Origin: Bauldia sp.
GTDB lineage: Bacteria; Pseudomonadota; Alphaproteobacteria; Rhizobiales; Kaistiaceae
Direction of reading: 5' to 3'
NCBI GenBank assembly: GCA_026126065.1
Contig: JAHCJY010000004.1
Location: 62,001 to 126,000 of the forward strand
Length of the DNA: 64,000 nucleotides
Below are positions 9,070 to 17,311 of the stretch, piece by piece. Under the pieces are notes generated by a model that had not been told where the DNA came from, searched no databases, and worked only from the letters and a program-made list of their open reading frames with translations. Positions within the stretch are counted from its first letter, which is position 1, and the number at the start of each line of letters is the position of its first letter. A program made the translations under genes and the position numbers.

Positions 9070-9317
9070 CTGTCCGGAAGGAACGCCAACGCCCGAAGAG
9101 CGGAAAGGCGTTCTCGGAGTGGTCAGCAGATGACAGGCAAGGCGGGCTTGGCTACGGTGCGCCCGGTTGGATCGCAATCGCCGGCGACAAGAAGAAAGAA
9201 CTCGAATCCAAGGCGGACCTATCCGCGATCGACAACCGGGGCGCAGCTCTTCGCAGCAATTGCGGACTTGCCTGAGGGAGGCGAGGTTGCGCACCCAGAG
9301 CTTCATGTTGGACCGCA
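9070..9317 (+). other. Intergenic region before the exporter genes
   Basis: About 250 bases with no supported gene. It presumably carries a promoter for the exporter pair, since a terminator precedes it. No consensus promoter can be assigned with confidence. Confidence 0.35.
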
Positions 9318-10145
9318 ATGCTCATGAAGACTGATTCTCCGGCAACGCCGGCAATTGAGGTGCTCGACATCGGCCGTCGCTATGGCGGCCTCGATGCCGT
9401 GGACGGCCTTACCTTTACGGTGAACAGGGGCGAGTTCTTCGCCCTCCTCGGTCCCAATGGCGCCGGCAAGAGCACCCTCCTCCACATGCTGACGACACTC
9501 GTCGTGCCAACGCGGGGCGCTGCCCGCGTGATGGGTCACGACGTCGTCAAGGAGCCGAAGGAGGTGCGGTGGAAGCTGGGCATGGTGTTCCAGGATCCAG
9601 CGCTCGACGAGCGGCTTACCGCGGCCGAGAATCTTCAGATTCACGCGGTGCTCTACGGCGTGCCCAGGGCAGACCGGAAGAAGGCTGTCGCCGAGGCGCT
9701 GGCCTGGGCGTCGCTCGCCGATACGGGCAAGCGTCGCGTCGGAACCTTTTCGGGCGGCATGAAGCGCCGCCTCGAGCTTGCCCGCGCCCTCATGCACAAG
9801 CCGAGCGTCCTGTTCCTCGACGAGCCGACCATCGGCCTCGACCCGCAGGGACGGCGCAATCTCTGGGAGCGGATCGAAGCGCTCCGCGACGGCGGCATGA
9901 CGGTGCTGATGACCACGCACAATCTTCCGGAAGCGGAAATGTGCGACCGCGTCGGCATCGTCGACCACGGCAAATTGATCGCGATCGGGCCGCCGGGCGA
10001 CCTCATCCGCGAGCATATCGGTCCCGATGGCGACCTCGAGGATGTCTTCATCAAGCTGACCGGCCGCGACCTCCGCGACGACGTCGCCACCGTGCGCGAC
10101 CGCATGGTCAGCTTCGCCCAGCGTGGCGGGGAGCACACGCGATGA
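9318..10145 (+). CDS. ABC transporter ATPase of the PQQ-linked system (PedB-like)
   Basis: ATP-binding subunit of an ABC-2 type (DRA family) transporter. The 275-residue protein shows Walker A GPNGAGKS (45-52), the signature SGGMKRR, Walker B LFLDEPTIGLDP and a switch histidine in TTHNLPEAE. Members of this branch accompany quinoprotein alcohol dehydrogenases. ATG 9318 is followed two codons later by another ATG (9324), and either may be used. Its stop overlaps the permease start by four bases. Together with the permease, the propeller protein and the binding protein at 17876-19192 it forms a PedA1A2BC-like set. Confidence 0.9.
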   Translation: MLMKTDSPATPAIEVLDIGRRYGGLDAVDGLTFTVNRGEFFALLGPNGAGKSTLLHMLTTLVVPTRGAARVMGHDVVKEPKEVRWKLGMVFQDPALDERLTAAENLQIHAVLYGVPRADRKKAVAEALAWASLADTGKRRVGTFSGGMKRRLELARALMHKPSVLFLDEPTIGLDPQGRRNLWERIEALRDGGMTVLMTTHNLPEAEMCDRVGIVDHGKLIAIGPPGDLIREHIGPDGDLEDVFIKLTGRDLRDDVATVRDRMVSFAQRGGEHTR

Positions 10146-11407
10146 CCGCCGCCACCGCCGTCGAGCCCCCGCGTCGGGCGGGTTTGCTTGCGCGCGCCGA
10201 GATCGTGCCCTCGGTCGTCTACATCATGTGGAAGCGCGAGATGCAGCGCTACCGCCGGGACCGGTCGCAGATCTTTGGCGGCGTGTCGCGGACGATCCTG
10301 TGGCTGCTGATCCTCGGCTACGGTCTCGGCGCGGCGCTGCGCGAGGTCGAGGGCTATTCCTACTCGGTGTACGTCCTGCCCGGCGTTGTGGTCCTCAACG
10401 TCCTGTTCGCCTCGCTGCAATGCGCCATTTCGCTCGTCTACGACCGGCAGGTGGGCCTGCTGCGCGAGGTGATGGTTTCGCCTGCCCCGATCCTGTCGGT
10501 CACGCTCGGCAAGCTCTTCGGCGGGGCGACCATTTCGGTCTTCCAGGGCACGATCCCCCTCCTGTTCGCAATGGGCGCGTCGCTGTTCGGCATCGTCACC
10601 CGCTGGACGCCGCCGGAAAGCATGCCGGCGATATCGATCGCGATCGGCCTCCTGGGGATCCTCGCGATCGTCTTCTGGAACCGACAGGGCATCATGGAGA
10701 TGGTGCAAAGTGGCCGGCCGTTCATCTGGCTCCGCGATAACTGGACGCTCTCGCTCGGCCGCACGCTCTACTTCGCCTTCCTGATCGCCGCCGCCGCCGG
10801 CATCCTGATCTGGCTGGCGACCAAGGGCGCGGCTACCTCCTCGTCGTTCGCCAACGTGAACAGCGGCATCTTCAGCCTCGAGCGCGTGTTCCCGAACCTC
10901 TTCTCGGTCGACACGGCGGTTACGGTCGTGATGGCCTGGGTGGTGATGTTCTTCCTCGGCATCCTGATGACGGGCATCGGGGTGATCATTGCGTCCCGCC
11001 TGAAGACGTTCGAGGGATTTGGTGCAATCTCGAACGGTATCATCCAGCCGCTCTACTTCCTGTCCGGTTCGATCTTCCCGCTGCGCGGCGCGATCGGCGG
11101 CGCCGGCTTCACGCAGATTTCCGACGCTGCGCGCGAGATGTTGCGCCGCGAGGGCGTGAACACAATCGGCGGCTCCTGGTTCATCCAACTGCCCGTCTGG
11201 ATCCAGGTTCTCGTGTTCGCCAACCCGGTCAGCTACGCGCTCGACGTCCTTCGCTACATCATCATGGACTATCACCAGCTCGATCTGACGCTGGGCCTCA
11301 GCGTGACCTTCGCCCTGCCGCTTGTGGTGATCGTGATCGCCGCATGGGCGATGAACCGGATGATGAAGCAAGGTCCGGGTCGCCTCGCGAGACGAAAACC
11401 CCGCTGA
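10142..11407 (+). CDS. ABC-2 type permease of the PQQ-linked system (PedC-like), with a large insertion
   Basis: Membrane subunit working with the upstream ATPase. The N-terminal part (about 1-160) and C-terminal part (about 280-421) read as a typical ABC-2 permease, with helices such as RTILWLLILGYGLG and the signature-like LYFLSGSIFPL. Between them lies an extra segment that includes a short repeat of membrane helices and a loop with TWTPPESMP-like and SSFANVNSG sequences. At 421 residues it is much longer than the usual 250-300 of this family. The frame is open throughout, so this is an insertion and not an error. ATG 10142 overlaps the ATPase stop (ATGA). Confidence 0.85.
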   Translation: MTAATAVEPPRRAGLLARAEIVPSVVYIMWKREMQRYRRDRSQIFGGVSRTILWLLILGYGLGAALREVEGYSYSVYVLPGVVVLNVLFASLQCAISLVYDRQVGLLREVMVSPAPILSVTLGKLFGGATISVFQGTIPLLFAMGASLFGIVTRWTPPESMPAISIAIGLLGILAIVFWNRQGIMEMVQSGRPFIWLRDNWTLSLGRTLYFAFLIAAAAGILIWLATKGAATSSSFANVNSGIFSLERVFPNLFSVDTAVTVVMAWVVMFFLGILMTGIGVIIASRLKTFEGFGAISNGIIQPLYFLSGSIFPLRGAIGGAGFTQISDAAREMLRREGVNTIGGSWFIQLPVWIQVLVFANPVSYALDVLRYIIMDYHQLDLTLGLSVTFALPLVVIVIAAWAMNRMMKQGPGRLARRKPR

Positions 11408-11444
11408 CGGTTGAAGGACGGAGTCCGATTGCGGCTGCCGGGGC

Positions 11445-11750
11445 TCAGGCCGTCCGGATGCGTACGACGTCGCCGTCAACGGCGACATCGTACACGCGTA
11501 CCGGTTCGTCCGTGTAGCCGTCGATGACCGCCCCGGTCCGGATGTCGAAACGGGCGCCATGCCAGGGACATGTCACCGTCGTCCCGTGAAGCTCGCCATC
11601 GCCGAGTGAGCCGCCCTCGTGCGGGCAGATGCCGCCGAACGCGAAGCACTCGCCACCGACATTTGCGATCACGACCTCGACGCCATCGAGGTCGACGGTC
11701 TTCATCGTTCCGGGTGGCACGGCGGCCAGGTCGACGACGATCTCAGCCAT
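11445..11750 (-). CDS. Rieske [2Fe-2S] ferredoxin-like protein
   Basis: A soluble 101-residue Rieske protein with cluster ligands C42-x-H44 and C61-x2-H64 in the usual boxes (CPHEGG and CPWHGARFD). Proteins like this donate electrons to oxygenases or serve as small-subunit ferredoxins. It lies directly downstream of the fatty-acid desaturase on the same strand, so it could feed electrons to it. ATG 11750 is chosen because GGGA lies about eight bases upstream; ATGs at 11756 and 11768 are alternatives. It is convergent with the exporter permease. Confidence 0.85.
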   Translation of the reverse strand: MAEIVVDLAAVPPGTMKTVDLDGVEVVIANVGGECFAFGGICPHEGGSLGDGELHGTTVTCPWHGARFDIRTGAVIDGYTDEPVRVYDVAVDGDVVRIRTA

Positions 11751-11795
11751 TCGCATGTTCCCGGACAATGACGGGCGGCATCATCGCCGAATCGC

Positions 11796-12971
11796 TCAGG
11801 CTGCGACGCGGTCTGAGACGCGCTCGATGAGAAGCCGGTGCGCCCGGTCGACGATATCGTCGATGGAGCGGGTGCGGGCAAGCATGGCGACGGCCCGCGC
11901 GTGGATCTCGGCGCGGCTCGGCAGGTGCGGCAGGTGGATCGTATGGGCGATCTCGCTGGCCCGCTCCCGTGCGGCGGTCGCAATCCGCCTGAACTCCGTC
12001 AGCGTCGGCGCATGGTCGATGGCGTTGCGCAGGCCGCGGACGATCGTCTCGAGGTCGAACGTCGCGACTACGTCCGCTGCGGCGCGATCGATGGTGCGCG
12101 CGCCGAGCTTCTGCTCGTTGCGGAGCACTGCCCGGGGCGGAGCCTTCAGGTCCCAGACGAGGCCCGTCCAGGACAGGGCCCGGAGTACGTAGTAGGTCGG
12201 GTCCCACTCGTACCAGCGAAAGCCCTGGCGGACGCTCGACTGGAAGGCGTGGTGATTGTTGTGCCACCCCTCGCCCATCGTGAAGAAGGCGAGGATCCAG
12301 TTGTTCCGGCTGTCGTCGCCGGTGACGTAGCGCTTGCGGCCGAAGACGTGCGCGACCGAGTTGATGGCGAAGGTCGCGTGATAGACGAACACCGTCGACC
12401 ACACGAAGCCGACGATCAGCCCGGGCCAGCCGGCGATCAGGAAGCAGATCGTCCCCAGCACCAGCGCGGGGAAGGTCTGGTACTCGTCCAGCCAGCGGAG
12501 CTCCGGATACTTGTAGAAGTCCGCGATCTTCACCTCGTCGAAGTCCTGGTGTGCGCGGCTGAAGATCCAGCCGAAATGCGAGAACCAGAAGCCCTTGTGC
12601 CGCGGCGAGTGCGTGTCGTGCTCGGTGTCGGAGTGGAGATGGTGGTGACGATGTTTGGTCGCCCACCACAGGACGCTCTTCTGCGCCGTGGACTGCGCCA
12701 TGAAGGCCAGGATGAACTGGAACCAGCGGCTCGTCGCAAAGGCGCGGTGCGAGAAATAGCGGTGATAGCCGGCGCCGATGAAGAAGATGCGGACGAAGTA
12801 GAGGACGACGCCGATCACGACAGCTTCGACCGTCACGCCGGTGAAGACGACCCCAAGCGCCGCTACATGCACGAGGATGAAGGGAATGGTGCCCGGATAA
12901 ACGATGTCGTCGCCGTGCTCGTCGCGTCCGCTCACGCCGTCGCCGGCGTCCGAAAGCCCTGCCTCGCTCAA
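11796..12971 (-). CDS. Acyl-CoA delta-9 type fatty acid desaturase
   Basis: Membrane di-iron desaturase that inserts a double bond in acyl chains. Of 391 residues, the three histidine boxes are clear: HRYFSHR (70-76), HRHHH (107-111) and HNNHH (237-241), plus NSVAH (204-208). Four or more membrane helices flank them. The C-terminal 90 residues are a polar extension rich in arginine and alanine, longer than in minimal desaturases. I choose TTG 12971 because GGAG precedes it by about eight bases; the open frame extends further upstream without a better start. The Rieske protein follows 45 bases downstream. Confidence 0.88.
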   Translation of the reverse strand: MSEAGLSDAGDGVSGRDEHGDDIVYPGTIPFILVHVAALGVVFTGVTVEAVVIGVVLYFVRIFFIGAGYHRYFSHRAFATSRWFQFILAFMAQSTAQKSVLWWATKHRHHHLHSDTEHDTHSPRHKGFWFSHFGWIFSRAHQDFDEVKIADFYKYPELRWLDEYQTFPALVLGTICFLIAGWPGLIVGFVWSTVFVYHATFAINSVAHVFGRKRYVTGDDSRNNWILAFFTMGEGWHNNHHAFQSSVRQGFRWYEWDPTYYVLRALSWTGLVWDLKAPPRAVLRNEQKLGARTIDRAAADVVATFDLETIVRGLRNAIDHAPTLTEFRRIATAARERASEIAHTIHLPHLPSRAEIHARAVAMLARTRSIDDIVDRAHRLLIERVSDRVAA

Positions 12972-13154
12972 GAATGCATCTCCGTGGCCGCCGCAACCTC
13001 CTGGAAGAGTGGTGCAGGGAGGCCGATTCCACAAGCGTCACGGCGTCGCTGCCCATTCCATAGGCAGACCCTGTCGGCAAGTGGGCGGGCGGTTACGACC
13101 AACCCACGAAAGGCGCAGGTTTCCGGCTGGCATAGTGCCTGCATCTGGTTCCCC

Positions 13155-13275
13155 GTGCAGCGCGTCTAGGGTTCCGGCCGGGTCTCTCCTCCCCGGCGCT
13201 GGTCCAAGAGATGCGGGTTCGGGGCAGCAGCTTTCGAATTACACGGCGGGCCAAAATCCCGGGAGGTTCCTGCAC
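13155..13275 (+). promoter_or_regulatory. Guanidine-I (ykkC) riboswitch aptamer
   Basis: The conserved core of the ykkC guanidine-I riboswitch is plainly present: CTAGGGTTCCGG (13166-13177), CTGGTCCAAGAGA (13199-13211), ACACGG (13241-13246) and the CCAAAATCCCGGGAG block (13251-13265). A closing helix gtgcag (13155-13160) / ctgcac (13270-13275) frames it. It lies about 75 bases before the start of the transporter-hydrolase operon on the same strand. The class senses free guanidine and normally turns genes on. Confidence 0.95.
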
Positions 13276-13291
13276 CTCGGTTTGCCCAGCG

Positions 13292-13342
13292 CGGACCAGC
13301 CTCCCGGATCTCCTTGCGAGGCCGGTCCAGCATCAAGGAGAG
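13292..13342 (+). promoter_or_regulatory. Predicted expression platform that masks the Shine-Dalgarno site
   Basis: Downstream of the aptamer, tctcctt (13309-13315) can pair perfectly with aaggaga (13335-13341), which is the ribosome site of the binding-protein gene. A competing hairpin pairs ggacc...gcct (13293-13302) with aggc...ggtcc (13319-13328) and places tctcctt in its loop. CCTCCCGG (13300-13307) can also pair with CCGGGAGG (13259-13266) inside the aptamer. This fits translational control; the mechanism is inferred from base pairing only. Confidence 0.6.
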
Positions 13343-13348
13343 ACTCAC

Positions 13349-14422
13349 ATGCCCAGAGCCCGCCACACGCTCCCTGCCCTTGCCCTCGCGACTGCGGCCC
13401 TCATTCTCCCCAGTACCTCCGCGCAGGCGCAGGAACGGACCAGCTTCAGTGTCTGCTGGTCGATCTATGTCGGCTGGATGCCGTGGGGCTGGATCGAGGA
13501 TTCAGGCATCATGGACAAATGGGCCGACATGTACGGCATCGACGTCGACATCGTGCAGATCAACGACTACGTCGAGTCCATCAACCAGTACACGGCCGGC
13601 ACTTTCGACGGCTGCTCCATGACCAACATGGACGGCCTTTCCATTCCGGCGGGCGGCGGCGTCGACACGACCGCGCTCATCATCGGGGACTTCTCGAACG
13701 GCAATGACGGGATCGTCCTGAAGGGCGCGACCGAGCTCAGCGCCATCCTCGGCCAGAACGTCAATCTCGTGGAGCTTTCGGTCTCCCATTACCTGCTCGC
13801 ACGGGCGCTCGATTCGATCGGCGCCACGGAGCGCGATCTCACCGTGGTGAACACGTCCGACGCGGACATGATCGCCGCATTCCAGGCCAGCGCAGTCACC
13901 TCGGTGGTGACGTGGAATCCGCTGCTGTCGGAGATTCTCAACACGCCCGACGCGCACGAAGTGTTCAATTCGAGCCAGATTCCCGGCGAGATCATCGACA
14001 TCATGATGGTCAACACCGACGTGCTCGCGGACAACCCCGACTTCGGCAAGGCGCTGGTCGGCGCCTGGTACGAAGCAATGGCGATCATGTCGAGCGACAC
14101 GCCGGAAGGCATTGCCGCCCGCACCGCGATGGGAGTCGCGTCCGGCACCGACCTGGCGGGCTTCGACGCGCAGCTTGCCACGACGCAGATGTTCTACACG
14201 CCGGCCGAGGCGGTTGCCTTCGCCAACAGCCCCGAACTGCCGACGACGATGGACTACGTGCGGAACTTCCTGTTCGACCACGGCATCCTCGGCGTCGGGG
14301 CCCCGAATGCTGGCTTCGTCGGGATCGCCTTCCCCGACGGGACGGTGCTCGGCGACGCCAGCAACGTGAAGCTCCGCTTCGACCCGACCTTCATGCAGAT
14401 GGCGGCCGACGGAGCCCTGTGA
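13349..14422 (+). CDS. ABC transporter substrate-binding protein, guanidine-type (NMT1-like)
   Basis: Periplasmic binding protein of 357 residues with a signal peptide (cleavage near SAQAQ). The mature start, with IYVGWMPWGW and QINDYVESINQYTAGTFDG, matches the NMT1-like family first described beside urea carboxylase genes and now linked to guanidine metabolism. The ribosome site AAGGAGAG lies seven bases before ATG 13349. The riboswitch upstream strongly supports guanidine or a close relative as ligand. Its stop overlaps the permease GTG. Confidence 0.9.
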   Translation: MPRARHTLPALALATAALILPSTSAQAQERTSFSVCWSIYVGWMPWGWIEDSGIMDKWADMYGIDVDIVQINDYVESINQYTAGTFDGCSMTNMDGLSIPAGGGVDTTALIIGDFSNGNDGIVLKGATELSAILGQNVNLVELSVSHYLLARALDSIGATERDLTVVNTSDADMIAAFQASAVTSVVTWNPLLSEILNTPDAHEVFNSSQIPGEIIDIMMVNTDVLADNPDFGKALVGAWYEAMAIMSSDTPEGIAARTAMGVASGTDLAGFDAQLATTQMFYTPAEAVAFANSPELPTTMDYVRNFLFDHGILGVGAPNAGFVGIAFPDGTVLGDASNVKLRFDPTFMQMAADGAL

Positions 14423-15318
14423 CGGCCACCGACACGGGATCGTCCGACATCGCCGGTGCGGCTCCGAACGGGCCGCGCCGGCGGACCCGGCACCGGACGA
14501 GGATCGTCAACCGGAAGCCCAGCCGCTCCGCGGCGATCTTCCTTGGCCTGCTGCCGTTCCTCGTCGTCGTGGTCGTCTATGCGGTCGCGTCCGCCGATCG
14601 GCTTGCCGTCAACCCGCAGGACCGTCTCCTGCCCTCGATCGGGCAGATGTGGGAGACGTTTCGCACCTATGCCTTCACCCCCGACCAGCGCACCGGCAAC
14701 TATCTCCTTTGGACCGATACCTTCTCCAGCCTGAAGCGCCTCTTCCTCGGCATCGTCATCTCCGGCGCCCTGGCGCTGTCCCTCGGGATCTCGATCGGCT
14801 TCCTGCCGATGGTGCGGGCCGGCCTGGCGCCGTTCGTGGCGGCCATTTCGCTGATTCCCCCGCTGGCGGTGCTGCCGATCCTCTTTCTTCTCCTCGGCCT
14901 CGGCGACACGGCAAAGGTCGCGCTCATCGTCATCGGCATTGCGCCGATCATGGTGCGCAGCGTGTCGAGGTCGGTCTCGGAGATTCCCGAGGAGCAGATC
15001 ATCAAGGCCGAGACGCTCGGCGCCTCGACCTGGCAGATGATCACGCGCCTGGCGCTGCCCCAGGCAATGCCGCCATTGTTCAATGCCCTCAGGCTCGGTC
15101 TCGGGCCGGCGTGGATCTTCCTCATCTCGGCGGAAGGCATCCAGGCGACGGACGGCCTCGGCTACCGCATCTTTCTCGTCCGGCGCTACCTCGCGATGGA
15201 CGTCATCCTGCCCTATGTCGCGTGGATCACCCTGATTGCCTACCTCATCGACCTCAGCCTGCGCCTGACGGCGCGGCGGATGTTCCGCTGGGCCTATCCA
15301 AAGGGAGCCGGCCTATGA
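14419..15318 (+). CDS. ABC transporter permease, guanidine-type
   Basis: Inner-membrane permease (299 residues) of the nitrate/sulfonate/taurine type with about six helices; the coupling loop EEQIIKAETLGAS-type sequence before ALPQAMP is the EAA motif that contacts the ATPase. A basic N-terminal tail precedes the first helix. GTG 14419 overlaps the previous stop (GTGA). Part of the riboswitch-controlled operon. Confidence 0.9.
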   Translation: MTATDTGSSDIAGAAPNGPRRRTRHRTRIVNRKPSRSAAIFLGLLPFLVVVVVYAVASADRLAVNPQDRLLPSIGQMWETFRTYAFTPDQRTGNYLLWTDTFSSLKRLFLGIVISGALALSLGISIGFLPMVRAGLAPFVAAISLIPPLAVLPILFLLLGLGDTAKVALIVIGIAPIMVRSVSRSVSEIPEEQIIKAETLGASTWQMITRLALPQAMPPLFNALRLGLGPAWIFLISAEGIQATDGLGYRIFLVRRYLAMDVILPYVAWITLIAYLIDLSLRLTARRMFRWAYPKGAGL

Positions 15319-16097
15319 GCCGGGTTACGGTCGACGGCCTCTTCATGGAGTACGACCGGACGCCCATCCTCGAGCGGATCAGTCTCGAGGTGGCTTCCGG
15401 GACCTTCTGTGCGATCGTCGGTGCGTCGGGCTGCGGGAAGTCGACGTTTCTACGCCTCCTCCTCAGCCAGGAGCGGCCGACGCGCGGCGTCATCCGCATC
15501 GACGGCGACGAGATCGCGCCCGAGCCGACGCCGGACCGCGGCATCGTCTTCCAGCGCTACTCGGTATTCCCGCATCTCACCGTGTGCGGCAACCTTACTC
15601 TCGCCGCCGAGCTGAAGCGGTCGCGGCTCGTCGGCCGGCTGTTCGGCGCCGCTCGCCGGCGCGAGAAGGATGCGATCTCGGACACGCTGCGGAAGATCGG
15701 CCTGTGGGATGCGCGCAACCGCTATCCGGCACAGCTTTCCGGCGGCATGCAGCAGCGGCTGGCGATTGCGCAGGCGCTGGTGATGAAGCCCAAAGTGCTG
15801 CTCCTGGACGAGCCGTTCGGTGCGCTCGACCCGGGCATTCGCGCCGACATGCACGACATCCTGCTGACGTTGTGGCGGGAGACGCGGATGACCGTCTTCA
15901 TGGTGACGCACGACATCAAGGAAGCCTTCAAGCTCGGCAACCGCGTCCTCGTCTTCGACAAGGTGCGGCACGACCCGCAGCATCCGGCGGCCTATGGCGC
16001 CACGATCACCTATGATCTTCTCCTCGACCGGAATCGGAGGAAGGCACCGGATGCCGCCGACAGAAGCGGTCCGGATCTCGCAGGGAGCGTTCACTGA
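15315..16097 (+). CDS. ABC transporter ATPase, guanidine-type
   Basis: ATPase of 260 residues with Walker A GASGCGKST (36-44), signature LSGGMQQRLAIA, Walker B VLLLDEPFGALD and the switch histidine in MVTHDIKEA. It resembles TauB/SsuB-like partners. An insertion of basic residues (about 96-115) separates the Q-loop from the signature. ATG 15315 overlaps the permease stop; its own stop shares a base with the hydrolase start. Confidence 0.92.
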   Translation: MSRVTVDGLFMEYDRTPILERISLEVASGTFCAIVGASGCGKSTFLRLLLSQERPTRGVIRIDGDEIAPEPTPDRGIVFQRYSVFPHLTVCGNLTLAAELKRSRLVGRLFGAARRREKDAISDTLRKIGLWDARNRYPAQLSGGMQQRLAIAQALVMKPKVLLLDEPFGALDPGIRADMHDILLTLWRETRMTVFMVTHDIKEAFKLGNRVLVFDKVRHDPQHPAAYGATITYDLLLDRNRRKAPDAADRSGPDLAGSVH

Positions 16098-17311
16098 TGC
16101 GCCACACGACAACGACCAGCCGGACCGCCAGGACGACGGAGCCGGGGCGAAACCATCATCCCGACTTCGACAAGCTCCAGATGCGCGGCTGGAAGGCCGC
16201 GGTGAAGGAAGGAACCATCCCCGAGGACGCGTGGAAGAAGGAGCGGCAGTGGGCCCTGCGCATGGGCCTGACGGGCGCCGATTCGATCACCGACAAGTCG
16301 ATCCCGACCTTCGCCCGCGGCGAGCTCCCGCATTATGCCGGCATCAATACCTTCCTCAAGGCGCCCTACATCGAGGATGCGACGAAGGTGAAGGGTTTTG
16401 ACGCGGCCGTCATGGGCATTCCGTTCGACGGCGGCACGACCTATCGACCCGGCACGCGGTTCGGACCGCAGGGCGTGCGGCGGATTTCGGCGCTCTACAC
16501 GCCATACAACTATGAGATGGGAATCGACCTTCGCGAGCAGATGACGCTGTGCGACGTGGGCGACGTGTTCACGATCCCGGCTAACATCGAGAAGACATTC
16601 GACCAGATCTCGCGTGCCGTGAGCCACGTGTTCTCGTCCGGCGCGCTGCCGATCATGATCGGCGGCGACCACTCGATCGGGTTCCCCTGCGTGCGCGGCA
16701 TTGCGCAGTGCACGTCGAAGCGGATCGGCATCGTTCATTTCGACCGCCACATCGACATCCAGGAGAAGGATCTCGACGAGCGGATGCATACGACGCCGTG
16801 GTTCCATGCCACCAACATGCCGAACGTGCCGGCCGTGAACCTCGTCCAGGTCGGCATCGGCGGCTGGCAGGTGCCCCGCGAGGGCGTGAAGGTCGCGCGC
16901 GAGCGCAACACCAACATCCTGACGATGCGCGACGTGGAGGAGCTCGGCCTCGACAAGACCGCGGAGATCGCGCTCGAACTCGCATGGAAGGACGCCGACG
17001 CAGTCTACATCTCGTTCGACATCGATTCGGTCGACTGCGGCTTCGTCCCCGGGACCGGCTGGCCCGAGCCGGGCGGATTCCTGCCGCGCGAGGCCCTGGC
17101 GCTCGTGGGCAAGGTTGCGGCGGAGGGCATCTGCGGCCTCGAGGTCGTCGAGGTCTCGCCGCCATACGACACCTCCGACATCACCGCGCTCCTCGCGACC
17201 CGCGTCATCGTCGATGTGCTGGGCGCGATGGTGTCGAACGGCACCATGGGCAAGCACCGGGCGATCATCGACAAGCCGGTGACGATCCCCGCTGGTCCGG
17301 AACCCGCCTGA
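16097..17311 (+). CDS. gdmH: Guanidine hydrolase (arginase/agmatinase superfamily, GdmH type)
   Basis: Predicted to hydrolyse guanidine to ammonia and urea in the cytoplasm. The 404-residue protein carries the ureohydrolase metal ligands H192 (GGDHS), D216-x-H218-x-D220 (FDRHID) and D308-x-D310 (SFDID). The second motif has Arg where arginases and agmatinases have Ala (DAHxD), a feature I recall from the nickel-dependent cyanobacterial guanidine hydrolase, along with the following ERMHTTPWFHATNMPN region. It is longer than ordinary agmatinases (about 310) through an N-terminal extension. Position behind a guanidine riboswitch and transporter is strong independent support. It overlaps the ATPase and the next gene by one base each. 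Confidence 0.88.
   Translation: MRHTTTTSRTARTTEPGRNHHPDFDKLQMRGWKAAVKEGTIPEDAWKKERQWALRMGLTGADSITDKSIPTFARGELPHYAGINTFLKAPYIEDATKVKGFDAAVMGIPFDGGTTYRPGTRFGPQGVRRISALYTPYNYEMGIDLREQMTLCDVGDVFTIPANIEKTFDQISRAVSHVFSSGALPIMIGGDHSIGFPCVRGIAQCTSKRIGIVHFDRHIDIQEKDLDERMHTTPWFHATNMPNVPAVNLVQVGIGGWQVPREGVKVARERNTNILTMRDVEELGLDKTAEIALELAWKDADAVYISFDIDSVDCGFVPGTGWPEPGGFLPREALALVGKVAAEGICGLEVVEVSPPYDTSDITALLATRVIVDVLGAMVSNGTMGKHRAIIDKPVTIPAGPEPA

Noticed and set aside
9653..11560. A 635-codon minus-strand frame opposite the exporter pair
   Set aside because: Composition is His/Asp/Arg-rich low complexity and the opposite strand carries Walker motifs.
16097..17311. Plain agmatinase or arginase
   Set aside because: The D-R-H motif, extra length, guanidine riboswitch and transporter favour guanidine hydrolase; agmatinase cannot be fully excluded without assay.
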